Source: Paenacidovorax caeni (lineage in GTDB: Bacteria; Pseudomonadota; Gammaproteobacteria; Burkholderiales; Burkholderiaceae_C). From it: a DNA stretch of 64,000 nucleotides. Both the position numbers and the translations under genes were made by a program. The notes under the pieces were generated by a model, which searched no databases, was not told the origin of the DNA, and saw only the letters and a program-made list of their open reading frames with translations. Shown in pieces: positions 18,267 to 26,845 of the stretch. Positions within the stretch are counted from its first letter, which is position 1. Each line of letters starts with the position of its first letter. The stretch is from assembly GCF_001298675.1 (NCBI RefSeq), contig NZ_CYIG01000003.1, positions 1-64,000 of the forward strand, in the 5' to 3' direction.

Positions 18267-19559
18267 CTATTGCGGTGCTTTGTCGCCGGGCCAATGCAGC
18301 ACCCGCTGCGGGTAGGGAATATCCACGCCATGCGCGCGCAAGGCGCGCAGGATGCCCAGGTTGATCTGCGAGCGCAGGCCCAGCGTGCCGTTTTCCGGGT
18401 CGTTGATCCAGAAGCCCACGGTGAACTCCAGGCCATCGGCGCCGAAGGCCGACAGCGCCACGCTGGGCGCGGGGTCGCGCAGCACGCGCGGGCTGGCGAG
18501 CGCCGCCTCGCCCAGCAGGCGCATGACCAGATCGACGTCGCTGTCGTAGCCCACGCTGACCACGGTAGAGTGCCACACCCTGAGGTCGGCCAGCGAAAGG
18601 TTCTCGACGCGGCTGGTCATCAGCATCTCGTTGGGCACGATGGACTCGCGCCCCCCGCCCGAGCGGATCACGGTGTAGCGCCCGGTGATGTCGGTGATGC
18701 GCCCCTCGAAGTTGTCCACGCGCACGTTGTCGCCAATGCGGATGCTGCGCTCGGCCAGGATGACGAAACCGCTCACATAGTTGGCCGCCAGTTTCTGCAG
18801 GCCAAAGCCGATGCCCACGCCCACCGCGCCACCCAGCACCGACAGCGCCGTGAGGTCGATACCCACCGCCGACAGTGCAATGGTGAGCCCAAGGAACAGC
18901 AGCAGCGCACGGATGGCGTTGCTCAGCGCCTTGCGCACCGACAGGCTGCTGCCCGTGGCCGAGCGCAGCAGCCAGCCGTCGATGCCCGAGGAAATCCACA
19001 GCGCCACGATCATCACCAGGCCCGCGGTAAGCGTCCCTTCCAGCAGGGTGCGTACCGACATGGTGCTGCTGCCCACTTTCCAGGTGATGTCCTCCAGATC
19101 CTGCAGCAACAGTGGCAACAGCCCTGTGACCCACAGCACCATGCCGAGCCAGCCAGCCCACGAGAGCGTGCGCTCGATGGGCCGCACCCAGACTGAATCC
19201 GGAAAGGCCGCCTGCAGCACCTTTGCGCCGGTGCGGATCACCGCCAGCGCCACCAACGCCGGAATGGCCAGCTTGAATACGGCCAGCGGCAGCCACAGCG
19301 CCACCAGCGCACGCCCCGCATAGGCCAGCGCCAGCAGCGTGAGCGGGAACAGCGCGCCGTCGACCACGCTACGCCCCCAGAGGATGGAGCGCCGGTCATG
19401 CGCCCGGCTCCTGCGCGACAACCGCTGCACCAGCACCCAAGCCAGCGCCACGCAGACAGCCAGCACGCCCAACTCGACCAGCGCGCCGGGCTGCAGGAAG
19501 CGCTCGAACCAGTGGCCCACGTCGTCAAACATTGGTTTATCCGATCCGCCCTGGGCCAT
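18267..19559 (-). CDS. Mechanosensitive ion channel, MscS family
   Basis: The 430-residue inner-membrane protein has several N-terminal membrane helices and the MscS pore and beta domains. The pore helix region reads LSVLGGAVGVGIGFGLQKLA ANYVSGF across two adjacent blocks, the hallmark Gly/Ala-packed TM3 followed by the FGLQ..A.N..SG motif. The beta domain shows ERSIRIGDNVRVDNFEGRIT and IVPNEMLMTSRVENLS. The chosen start MAQGGSDKPMFDD lies one base after the stop of the enoyl-CoA hydratase gene; an alternative ATG nine codons later gives MFDDVGHWFERFL. It probably releases solutes on hypo-osmotic shock. Confidence 0.92.
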   Translation of the reverse strand: MAQGGSDKPMFDDVGHWFERFLQPGALVELGVLAVCVALAWVLVQRLSRRSRAHDRRSILWGRSVVDGALFPLTLLALAYAGRALVALWLPLAVFKLAIPALVALAVIRTGAKVLQAAFPDSVWVRPIERTLSWAGWLGMVLWVTGLLPLLLQDLEDITWKVGSSTMSVRTLLEGTLTAGLVMIVALWISSGIDGWLLRSATGSSLSVRKALSNAIRALLLFLGLTIALSAVGIDLTALSVLGGAVGVGIGFGLQKLAANYVSGFVILAERSIRIGDNVRVDNFEGRITDITGRYTVIRSGGGRESIVPNEMLMTSRVENLSLADLRVWHSTVVSVGYDSDVDLVMRLLGEAALASPRVLRDPAPSVALSAFGADGLEFTVGFWINDPENGTLGLRSQINLGILRALRAHGVDIPYPQRVLHWPGDKAPQ

Positions 19560-19560
19560 C

Positions 19561-20346
19561 TCAGGCCTTCCACGCAGGCTGGCGTTTCTCGGCGAAGGCG
19601 CGGGCGCCTTCCTGCGCGTCGGCATCCATCATGTTGGCGGCCATGGTCTGGCCAGCCAGTTGGTAGGCGGCGTCCAGGCCCAGCTCGCGGTGCTGGTAGA
19701 CCACGGCCTTGCCCATGGCCACGGCCACGCGCGGCTTGCCGAGGATGGACTGCACAAGCTTCTCCACCTCGGCGTCCAGCGCCTCGGCTGGTACCACACG
19801 GTTGACCAGGCCCTGTTCGAGCGCAGTGCGCGCATCGATGAAGTCGCCGGTGAGCAGCATCTCCATGGCCCGCTTGGCGGGCACGTTGCGCACCAGGGGC
19901 ACGCTGGGCGTGGCACAGAACAGGCCGTAATGGATGCCGCTGGTGGCAAAGCTGGCATCCTCGCTGGCCACGGCCAGGTCGCACTGGGCGACGAGCTGGC
20001 AGCCTGCCGCCGTGGCCATGCCATGCACGCGCGCAATGACCGGCACGGGCAGTTTATGGATCGACAGCATCATGCGCGAACACTGGGCGAACAACTGCTG
20101 GTAATACGCCAGCTCCGGGTGCTGCGCCATTTCCTTGAGGTTGTGGCCCGCGCAGAACGCGCGGCCATTGGCGGCCAGCACCACCACGCGCGCACCCTCG
20201 TCGCGCGCCACGTTGTCCAGCGCCTGTTGCAGTGCGGCGAGCATGTCTGCGCCCAACGCGTTGAAGCGCGCTGGATCGTTCAGCGTCAGGGTGACCACGC
20301 CGCGCGCATCGCGCGTAGTCTGGAGAAGCTCGGAAGTGGGGTTCAT
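19561..20346 (-). CDS. Enoyl-CoA hydratase/isomerase family protein
   Basis: The 261-residue crotonase-fold protein shows LTLNDPARFNALGADMLAAL, the oxyanion loop AFCAGHNLKEMAQHPELAYY, and the second active-site region VHGMATAAGCQLVAQCDLAV ASEDASFATSG in adjacent blocks. The GHNLKE form resembles the ECHDC3-like subgroup. The usual catalytic Glu pair is not obvious, so hydratase activity is likely but not certain. Its stop is one base before the MscS start, so the two are co-transcribed. The start ATG at 20346 follows a GGGGGCTCC-like region; ATGs further up lack family similarity. Confidence 0.88.
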   Translation of the reverse strand: MNPTSELLQTTRDARGVVTLTLNDPARFNALGADMLAALQQALDNVARDEGARVVVLAANGRAFCAGHNLKEMAQHPELAYYQQLFAQCSRMMLSIHKLPVPVIARVHGMATAAGCQLVAQCDLAVASEDASFATSGIHYGLFCATPSVPLVRNVPAKRAMEMLLTGDFIDARTALEQGLVNRVVPAEALDAEVEKLVQSILGKPRVAVAMGKAVVYQHRELGLDAAYQLAGQTMAANMMDADAQEGARAFAEKRQPAWKA

Positions 20347-20468
20347 GATGGGGGCTCCTGTGTGCACCGCAGGCGCTGCGGCGCTTTGGACATGGCGCCC
20401 CCCGTGCAAGGAGTGGGACGCCGGAACGGGTTCCGGCGATTATTGACCAGCCCTCCCCTGGGCGCTGC

Positions 20469-21428
20469 TCAGAGGTCGGCCAGCACGCGCACGTGCGCTT
20501 CCACACTGCGCGCCAGCGGGCTCATGACGTAGCCGCCCTCCAGGCACGAAACGATGCGCCCGCCGCAGTAGCGGCGCGCCACGTCCTTGATGCGCTGGGT
20601 GATCCAGGCAAAGTCCTGCTCCGTCAGGCCAAGCTGGCCCATGTCATCCTCGCGGTGCGCATCGAACCCGGCGCTGATGAAGATCAGCTCGGGCTTGAAC
20701 TCCTCCAGCCGCGGAATCCACATCATCTCGACGATCTCGCGGATATCCATGCCCCGCGTGTACGCCGGCACCGGCACGTTGCACATGTTGGCCGCCGGCT
20801 CGTGGTCACCGCTGTAAGGGTAGAACGGGTGCTGAAAGAAGCTGCACATCAGCGCGCGCTCGTCACCCGCCAGGATGTCTTCGGTGCCATTGCCGTGGTG
20901 CACGTCGAAGTCGATCACCGCCACGCGCTGCAGGTTATGGCGCTGCAGCGCATATTTGGCGGCCACGGCCACGTTGTTGAAAAAGCAAAAACCCATGGCC
21001 TTGCTGCGTGTGGCGTGGTGGCCGGGCGGGCGCACCATGCAGAAGGCGTTTTCCAGTTCGCCCGCCAGCACTGCGTCGGTAGCCGCCATGGCAGCGCCCG
21101 CCGCGCGCAGCGCAGCGGTCCAGGTGTGGGCGTTGATGGACGTGTCGGAGTCCAGCGACGTGTGCTCCGGGCCGCCGGCCGCCTGCTCCTCCACCAGCCG
21201 CAGCGTCAGGCCGCGCAGGGCCGCAACGTGCAGGCGGTCGTGCGCCAGTTCGATGTCATTGAGCGAAGCCAGCGGGGCTTCCAGGTGCTCCAGCGCGTCG
21301 GCTACGCCCGACACGAGCAACCGATCCTGGATCGCGTCCAACCGCTCAGGGCATTCCGGATGGCCCGGCCCCATTTCGTGTTTCCGGCAATCTTCGTGGG
21401 TGTAAAAGCCCGTCTTGCTCACAGTCAT
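20469..21428 (-). CDS. Histone deacetylase-like amidohydrolase (HDAC superfamily)
   Basis: The 319-residue zinc enzyme belongs to the arginase/deacetylase fold and probably removes acetyl groups from a small molecule (polyamine) or protein lysine. It shows HPECPERLDAI at the N-terminus, the catalytic His pair in MVRPPGHHATRSKAMGFCFF, the metal ligands in AVIDFDVHHGNGTEDIL, FISAGFDAHREDDMGQLGLT and the loop SCLEGGYVMSPLARSVEAHV. The start MTVSKTGFYTHEDCRKHEMG is the conserved beginning. It is divergent from moxR with only 37 bases between starts, so the promoters overlap. Confidence 0.93.
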   Translation of the reverse strand: MTVSKTGFYTHEDCRKHEMGPGHPECPERLDAIQDRLLVSGVADALEHLEAPLASLNDIELAHDRLHVAALRGLTLRLVEEQAAGGPEHTSLDSDTSINAHTWTAALRAAGAAMAATDAVLAGELENAFCMVRPPGHHATRSKAMGFCFFNNVAVAAKYALQRHNLQRVAVIDFDVHHGNGTEDILAGDERALMCSFFQHPFYPYSGDHEPAANMCNVPVPAYTRGMDIREIVEMMWIPRLEEFKPELIFISAGFDAHREDDMGQLGLTEQDFAWITQRIKDVARRYCGGRIVSCLEGGYVMSPLARSVEAHVRVLADL

Positions 21429-21465
21429 GTCTCCCTTCTGCTGCTTTTTCGGATAACGTCGCGTG

Positions 21466-22386
21466 ATGCACGCAAAACAGAAAATCACTTTGTTACTGAA
21501 CCAGCTTAACACGGTGATCGTAGGGAAAAGCTTACAAATCCAGGACTGTGTTACCTGCCTGCTGGCCGGGGGCCACCTGCTCATCGAGGACGTTCCGGGC
21601 GTCGGCAAGACCACGCTGGCACATGCGCTGGCGCGCACTTTCGGGCTGCAGTTTTCGCGCGTGCAGTTCACCGCCGACCTGATGCCCAGCGACCTGACCG
21701 GCGTTTCCGTGTACGAGCGCAACCAGGAGGGTTTCGTGTTCCACCCCGGGCCCGTGTTCGCCCAGGTGCTGCTGGCCGACGAAATCAACCGCGCCAGCCC
21801 GCGCACGCAAAGCGCGCTGCTCGAAGCCATGGAGGAGAAGCAGGTCTCCATCGAAGGCCAGACGCATGCCCTGCCACGGCCGTTCTTCGTCATCGCCACG
21901 CAAAACCCCCTGGAACAGCTTGGCACCTTCGCGCTGCCGGAAAGCCAGCTCGACCGCTTTCTCATGCGCATCTCGCTGGGCTACCCGGACCGCGCGGCCG
22001 AGCGCCTGCTGCTGGCGGGCGAGGACCGGCGCGACATGGTCGACACCCTGCTGCCGCTGCTGTCACTGGACGAACTGGAGGCGCTGCAGCGCACGGTGCT
22101 GGCTGTGCATGCCTCTGACGCGCTGCTGGCCTACGTGCAGGACCTGATCGCCGCCACGCGCTCGGGGCGCTGGTTCGTGCAGGGGCTGTCGCCGCGCGCG
22201 GGCATCGCGCTGGTGCGCGCGGCCAAGGCGCGCGCGCTGATCGAAGGGCGTGACTACGTCGCCCCCGACGACGTGCAGGCCGTGCTGCCGCAGACCATTG
22301 CCCACCGCCTGGTGCCCGTGGGCGACGCCGGGCGCGGCGCGCTGGAGCAGGTGCGCGCCATGGTCGAGGCCACGCCGCTGCCATGA
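21466..22386 (+). CDS. MoxR-type AAA+ ATPase
   Basis: The 306-residue ATPase carries Walker A PGVGKTT at residues 44-50, Walker B LLADEINRASPRTQSALLEA, a sensor region PFFVIATQNPLEQLGTFALP and the C-terminal lid (SPRAGIALVRAAKARALIEG, then DVQAVLPQTIAHRLVP). MoxR ATPases act as chaperones for protein complexes and are usually encoded with DUF58 and transglutaminase genes, as here. A GTG one codon upstream (21463) is another possible start. The second gene of the operon is 150 bases away because of a repeat insertion. Confidence 0.94.
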   Translation: MHAKQKITLLLNQLNTVIVGKSLQIQDCVTCLLAGGHLLIEDVPGVGKTTLAHALARTFGLQFSRVQFTADLMPSDLTGVSVYERNQEGFVFHPGPVFAQVLLADEINRASPRTQSALLEAMEEKQVSIEGQTHALPRPFFVIATQNPLEQLGTFALPESQLDRFLMRISLGYPDRAAERLLLAGEDRRDMVDTLLPLLSLDELEALQRTVLAVHASDALLAYVQDLIAATRSGRWFVQGLSPRAGIALVRAAKARALIEGRDYVAPDDVQAVLPQTIAHRLVPVGDAGRGALEQVRAMVEATPLP

Positions 22387-22520
22387 AGCCCCCCCTGAGT
22401 CGCCTTCGGCGCCTTCCCCCTCTCTCTACGCGCTGCGCGCTCCGGGAGGGGGACGCAGCCAGCGCGGCGGGGCGGCCCTTGCGCGGCTGCCCGCGCTTGG
22501 GCCGCGCCGGTTTCATGCGC
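22387..22520 (+). repeat. GC-rich long repeat, copy A (about 135 bp)
   Basis: The segment begins directly after the moxR stop (CCCCCCTGAGTCGCC), runs through GGGGGACGCAGCCAGCGCGG and CGGGGCGGCCCTTGCGCGGC, and ends CGCCGGTTTCATG. The reverse complement of 28905-29037 follows the same order of blocks. It separates moxR from the DUF58 gene. I see no reading frame of its own. Confidence 0.85.
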
Positions 22521-22536
22521 CGGGGGTAACCGCGAA

Positions 22537-23523
22537 GTGCCCAAGAACCCGCTTGCTGCGCTGCGCCAGCGCCTGCGCCGCTGGTGGCAGGCGCGCCTGC
22601 CCGCCACCGACACCCTGGCGCTGACCCAGCGCAACGTCTACATCCTGCCCACCGGCTCGGGCTGGATGCTGGCGCTCACCCTGCTGGTGCTGCTGATCGC
22701 CTCGATCAACTTCCAGCTCAACCTGGGCTACCTGCTCACCTTCCTGCTGGCGGGCAGCGCCGCCGTGGGCATGCACATCTGCCACGGCACGCTGCGCGGC
22801 ACCGAGCTGCGCCTGCTGCCGCCCGAGCCCGCCTTCCAGGGCCAGGCCGCCACGCTGACGGTGGAGTTGCACAACACGCGGCGCAGCCCGCGCTACGGCA
22901 TTGCCCTGGCCACATGGCACGAGAGCGGAGCGCCCCACTGGGCCTGGACCGACGTGCCGGCCCAAGGCACGGCCCAGGTGCACATTGCCTTCAAGCCACC
23001 GCGCCGCGGGTTGCATGCACTGCCCCTGCTGACGGCGGAGACGCGGTTTCCGCTCGGCACCTTTCGCGTCTGGACCTGGTGGCGCCCCGCCGCGCAGGTG
23101 CTGGTCTATCCCGCGCCAGAGGTGCCAGCGCCCCCCCTGCCCCCGGGTGAGCCGCGCGCTGGCCAGGGCCACGCGGCGCGTGCCGGTGGCGCGGGGGAGT
23201 TCGATGGCGTGCGCGCCTACCGGCGCGGCGACCCGCTCAAGCTCGTGGTCTGGAAGAAGGCAGCGCAGGCCTTTGCCACCGGCAGCCACACGCTGGTGAG
23301 CCGCGACGCACAGCAAAGCCAGGCCGCCGACCTGTGGCTCGATGTGGATCGCGCCGGCCTGGCAGACCCCGAGGCCCGCATCGCCCGCGTCACAGCCTGG
23401 GTGCTGCAGGCCGACCGGCTGGGCCTGCGCTGGGGCCTGCGCCTGCCGGGTGGCGCCACCATCGCCCCCGGCGAAGGGGCCCAGCACCGCCGCCGCTGCC
23501 TGGAGGCACTGGCGCTGTGCTGA
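22537..23523 (+). CDS. DUF58 domain protein
   Basis: The 328-residue protein has two N-terminal membrane helices (GWMLALTLLVLLIASINFQL and LGYLLTFLLAGSAAVGMHI) and a soluble part with the DUF58 core FDGVRAYRRGDPLKLVVWKK, equivalent to the usual F..YrpGDplr.IdWk motif. DUF58 proteins are von Willebrand-like and partner MoxR ATPases. The start is a GTG at 22537; no ATG fits. It lies between moxR and tgpA. Substrate is unknown. Confidence 0.9.
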   Translation: MPKNPLAALRQRLRRWWQARLPATDTLALTQRNVYILPTGSGWMLALTLLVLLIASINFQLNLGYLLTFLLAGSAAVGMHICHGTLRGTELRLLPPEPAFQGQAATLTVELHNTRRSPRYGIALATWHESGAPHWAWTDVPAQGTAQVHIAFKPPRRGLHALPLLTAETRFPLGTFRVWTWWRPAAQVLVYPAPEVPAPPLPPGEPRAGQGHAARAGGAGEFDGVRAYRRGDPLKLVVWKKAAQAFATGSHTLVSRDAQQSQAADLWLDVDRAGLADPEARIARVTAWVLQADRLGLRWGLRLPGGATIAPGEGAQHRRRCLEALALC

Positions 23524-23541
23524 ACCATGTTTTTGCCGTTT

Positions 23542-23593
23542 TTCGCCTCCAGCCCAATCCTATCAAGCGCTAGAAGCTCACTTTTCAGTAGCA
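23542..23593. repeat. AGCGCT-core dispersed palindrome, copy 7
   Basis: CTCCAGCCCAATCCTATCAA followed by GCGCTAGAAGCTCACTTTTC lies in the 71-base gap between the DUF58 gene and tgpA, directly before the tgpA start. Confidence 0.8.
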
Positions 23594-23594
23594 C

Positions 23595-25646
23595 ATGAAA
23601 CCTTCTTCCCGCCTCGCCACCACCCTGGCCAGCATGCCGCGCGACACGCGCGACACGCTGTTCCTGCTGGGTGTGATCGCCTGGATCGTGCTGCCGCTGA
23701 CGGGCCACCTGCCCCCCTGGGCCACGGCCATTTGCCTGGCGCTGCTGGCCTGGCGCGGGCAACTGGCCTGGCGCGGGCGCCCGCTGCCAGGGCGCTGGGT
23801 GATCGGCCTGCTGCTCACGCTGGTCCTGGGCGCCACGCTGCTCACGCACCGCACCATCCTGGGCCGCGACGCCGGGGTAACGCTGATCGTGATGCTGCTG
23901 GGCCTCAAGACGCTGGAGCTGCACGGGCGGCGCGATGCCATGGTGGTGTTCTTTCTGGGCTTCTTCACGCTGCTGTCCAACTTCTTCTTCTCTCAGGCCC
24001 TGCCCGTGGCCGCCGCCATGCTGCTGGCGCTGCTGGGGCTGCTGGCCGCGCTGGTGAACGCCCATATGCCGGTGGGGCGCCCGCCGCTGGCGCAATCGCT
24101 GCGCATGGCCGGGCGCATGGCGCTGCTGGGTGCGCCCATCATGGCCGCGCTGTTCGTGCTGTTCCCACGCATGGCGCCGCTGTGGGGCCTTCCGACCGAC
24201 ATGCAAAACGGCCGCACCGGCCTGTCGGACGACATGCGCGTTGGCAACATCGCCCAGCTCGCCCTCGACGACAGCGTGGCGCTGCGCGTGCGCTTCCTCA
24301 CCCCCCGGGGTGCGCCGCCCCCGCAGCACCAGCTGTACTTTCGCGGTCCGGTGCTCGGCCAGTTCGACGGGCGCGAGTGGCGTGCGGGTGACGCCATCCA
24401 CCTGCGTGCGCAGGCCGCCGACATGGCCCGGTTTGAGGTGGAGGGGGAGCCCATCGCCTACGAAGCCACGCTGGAGCCACACCAGCGCCCCTGGCTGCTG
24501 GTGCTCGACGCCGCGCCCACCCCCCCGGAGCTGCCCGAGGGCACGGCCGCGCGCATGTCGCCCGACCTGCAGTGGGTCGCCCGCCGCCCGCTCACCAGCG
24601 TGCTGCGCTACCGCGCCGAGAGTTACCCGCAGTTCCGCTACGGCCCGCGCGAGCGCAGCCCGGCGCTGGCGCTCTACACCGCCCTGCCCCCAGGCTCCAA
24701 CCCCCGCACCCGTGCCCTGGCGGCCGAACTGCGCGCCGACCCGCGCCTGGCCCAGGGGGGCACGCCCGCGCTGGTCGACGCCGTGCTGCAGCGCCTGCGC
24801 ACCGGCGGCTACGCCTACACGCTCGACCCAGGCGTGTACGGCGAGCACACGGCGGACGAGTTCTGGTTCGGGCGCAAAGAGGGCTTCTGCGAGCACATTG
24901 CCTCGGCCTTCGCCGTGCTCATGCGCGCCATGGACGTGCCGGCGCGCATCGTCACCGGCTACCAGGGCGGCGACCTGAACGCCGTGGACGGCTACTGGAC
25001 CGTGCGCCAGAGCGACGCCCACGCCTGGGCCGAGGTCTGGATCGCCGGCCAGGGCTGGGTGCGCGTCGACCCCACTGGCGCCGTGGCGCCCAGCCGCGTC
25101 GGCCAGCTGCAACGCCTGCGCGCACCGCAGGGGCTCTTCGCCGGCGCCGTGGGCACCGTCATCAGCCCCGGCATGGCGCAGCAGCTGCGTGCCGTGTGGG
25201 AAGCCATGAACAACGGCTGGAACCAATGGGTGCTGAACTACACCCAGGGCCGCCAGCTTGACCTGCTGCGCGCGCTGGGCTTTTCCGCACCCGACTGGCA
25301 AGACCTGCTGCGCCTGCTCGGCACCCTGGTGGGCCTGACCGCTGGCGGCGGCGCCCTGTGGGCCCTGTGGGAACGCCGCCGCACCGACCCCTGGGTGCGC
25401 CTGCTCGGCCAGGCGCGCACGCGGCTGGCGCGCGCCGGCCTCACGCTGCCCGCCCATCTGCCCCCCCGCACCATGGCGGCACGCGCGCAGGCACAATTCG
25501 GTGCTGACGGCGCCCCCGCCTGCGCCTGGCTGCTACGGCTGGAACAGGCCCGCTACGCCCCTCTTGCCGATGCCAATCTGGCGCAACTGCAGCGCGACCT
25601 GCGCCGCCTGCGCTGGCCGCGGCACCGCACCGTCTCCCCGCCATGA
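23595..25646 (+). CDS. Membrane transglutaminase-like protein (DUF3488/TgpA family)
   Basis: The 683-residue protein has about five N-terminal membrane helices (residues 20-185), a periplasmic transglutaminase-like domain and one more helix near residue 570 (LLRLLGTLVGLTAGGGALWA). The catalytic triad is visible as Cys432 (REGFCEH type, here KEGFCEHIASAFA), His476 (SDAHAWAEVW) and Asp492 (VRVDPTG). TgpA of Pseudomonas is a periplasmic transglutaminase of this layout; the substrate is not known here. Its stop overlaps the mltB start by 4 bases, linking it to cell-wall work. Confidence 0.93.
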   Translation: MKPSSRLATTLASMPRDTRDTLFLLGVIAWIVLPLTGHLPPWATAICLALLAWRGQLAWRGRPLPGRWVIGLLLTLVLGATLLTHRTILGRDAGVTLIVMLLGLKTLELHGRRDAMVVFFLGFFTLLSNFFFSQALPVAAAMLLALLGLLAALVNAHMPVGRPPLAQSLRMAGRMALLGAPIMAALFVLFPRMAPLWGLPTDMQNGRTGLSDDMRVGNIAQLALDDSVALRVRFLTPRGAPPPQHQLYFRGPVLGQFDGREWRAGDAIHLRAQAADMARFEVEGEPIAYEATLEPHQRPWLLVLDAAPTPPELPEGTAARMSPDLQWVARRPLTSVLRYRAESYPQFRYGPRERSPALALYTALPPGSNPRTRALAAELRADPRLAQGGTPALVDAVLQRLRTGGYAYTLDPGVYGEHTADEFWFGRKEGFCEHIASAFAVLMRAMDVPARIVTGYQGGDLNAVDGYWTVRQSDAHAWAEVWIAGQGWVRVDPTGAVAPSRVGQLQRLRAPQGLFAGAVGTVISPGMAQQLRAVWEAMNNGWNQWVLNYTQGRQLDLLRALGFSAPDWQDLLRLLGTLVGLTAGGGALWALWERRRTDPWVRLLGQARTRLARAGLTLPAHLPPRTMAARAQAQFGADGAPACAWLLRLEQARYAPLADANLAQLQRDLRRLRWPRHRTVSPP

Positions 25647-26749
25647 AACGATTTCTCGCAATTGCTGCACTTTCGATAGCTTCCAGCGCTTGCCCAGCAA
25701 GCGCTACAGCCCCAAAGCACCCACAAAAAGCGGCACCCAAACAGGCCGGCAAAGCCACGCCCAAGGCCTCTGCGGCCCAAGGCACCACGTCCTACGCCAG
25801 CCGCGCCGAGGCGCTGCGCTTCGCGGACGACCTTGCCGCACGGCGCGGGCTGGACCGCGAGTGGGTGCGCCAGGCCATCGGCCAGGCGCGCTTTCTGCCG
25901 CGCGTGCCGCAGCTCATGCTGCCGCCGCCCAAGGGGCAGGCCAAGAACTGGAACGCCTACCGCAGCCGCTTCGTCGAGCCCGTGCGCATCCGCGCCGGCC
26001 TGCGCTTTTGGCAAGAAAACGCTGCCACGCTGGCACGCGCCGAACAGCAGTACGGCGTGCCGGCGGAGATCATCGTCGGCATCATCGGGGTGGAGACCAT
26101 CTACGGCCAGCACATGGGCGGCTTTCGCGTGATGGACGCCCTGGCCACGCTGGCGTTCGACTTTCCTGCGGCCCACCCGCGCGCGGCCGAGCGCCAGGCC
26201 TTCTTCCAGCGCGAGCTGGAGCAGTTTCTGAGCCTGTGCGACCGCACCGGCATGGACCCCTTTACCCCGCGCGGCAGCTACGCTGGGGCCATGGGCATGC
26301 CGCAGTTCATGCCATCGAGCTGGGCGCGCTGGGCCGTGGACTTCGACGGGGACGGGCGCATCGACCTGTTCGGCAGCCCGGCCGATGCCATCGGCTCGGT
26401 GGCCAGCTACTTCCAGGCGCACGGCTGGGTCACCGGCATGCCCACGCACTACGCGGTGGACTTCGACGCGCAGCGCCTGCAGCTCGACACGCTGCTGGCC
26501 CCCGACATCCTGCCCTCGTTCAGCCCGGCCAGCATGGCCGACAAGGGCGTGCTACCGCTGGGCGCGGGCGCGCAGCACCCGGGCCAGTTGGCGCTGGTCG
26601 AGCTGCAAAACGGCGGCGATGCGCCGGTCTACGTGGCAGGCACCGAAAACTTTTACGTGGTGACGCGCTACAACTGGTCAAGCTACTACGCGCTGGCGGT
26701 GATCGAGCTGGGGCAGGCCGTGGCGGCGGCGCGCGACAACGCACGCTGA
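25643..26749 (+). CDS. mltB: Membrane-bound lytic murein transglycosylase B-like
   Basis: The 368-residue periplasmic enzyme cleaves peptidoglycan glycan strands to 1,6-anhydro ends. It shows PAEIIVGIIGVETIYGQHMG with the catalytic Glu151, then RGSYAGAMGMPQFMPSSWAR and a possible Ca-site-like DFDGDGRIDLF. The signal peptide (MKRFLAIAALSIASSACPAS) has a Cys at residue 17, so it might be a lipoprotein, though the lipobox is weak. Part of that signal peptide is encoded by a dispersed repeat copy. It ends the moxR operon. Confidence 0.93.
   Translation: MKRFLAIAALSIASSACPASATAPKHPQKAAPKQAGKATPKASAAQGTTSYASRAEALRFADDLAARRGLDREWVRQAIGQARFLPRVPQLMLPPPKGQAKNWNAYRSRFVEPVRIRAGLRFWQENAATLARAEQQYGVPAEIIVGIIGVETIYGQHMGGFRVMDALATLAFDFPAAHPRAAERQAFFQRELEQFLSLCDRTGMDPFTPRGSYAGAMGMPQFMPSSWARWAVDFDGDGRIDLFGSPADAIGSVASYFQAHGWVTGMPTHYAVDFDAQRLQLDTLLAPDILPSFSPASMADKGVLPLGAGAQHPGQLALVELQNGGDAPVYVAGTENFYVVTRYNWSSYYALAVIELGQAVAAARDNAR
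25671..25716. repeat. AGCGCT-core dispersed palindrome, copy 8 (in mltB signal peptide)
   Basis: GATAGCTTCCAGCGCTTGCC followed by CAGCAAGCGCTACAGCCCCA is a good copy with AGCGCTTG/CAAGCGCT arms, in frame in mltB and encoding SIASSACPASATAP. Confidence 0.85.
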
Positions 26750-26786
26750 GGGCATGCGCCAGGCGGTTTCAAAAATACCCATGAAA

Positions 26787-26838
26787 TCCGCCTCAAAGCC
26801 TTTCCTATCAAGCGCAAGCAGCTATCAAAAGAAAAGCA
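26787..26838. repeat. AGCGCT-core dispersed palindrome, copy 9
   Basis: CCTCAAAGCCTTTCCTATCA followed by AGCGCAAGCAGCTATCAAAA lies between the convergent mltB and outer-membrane-protein genes. No T-rich terminator is evident. Confidence 0.8.
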
Positions 26839-26845
26839 TCTTTCG

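Noticed and set aside
23217-25496. A 759-residue open frame opposite tgpA and the end of the DUF58 gene
   Set aside because: The composition (Gln/His/Arg/Gly) is typical of shadow frames; the plus-strand genes carry catalytic residues and overlap in operon style.
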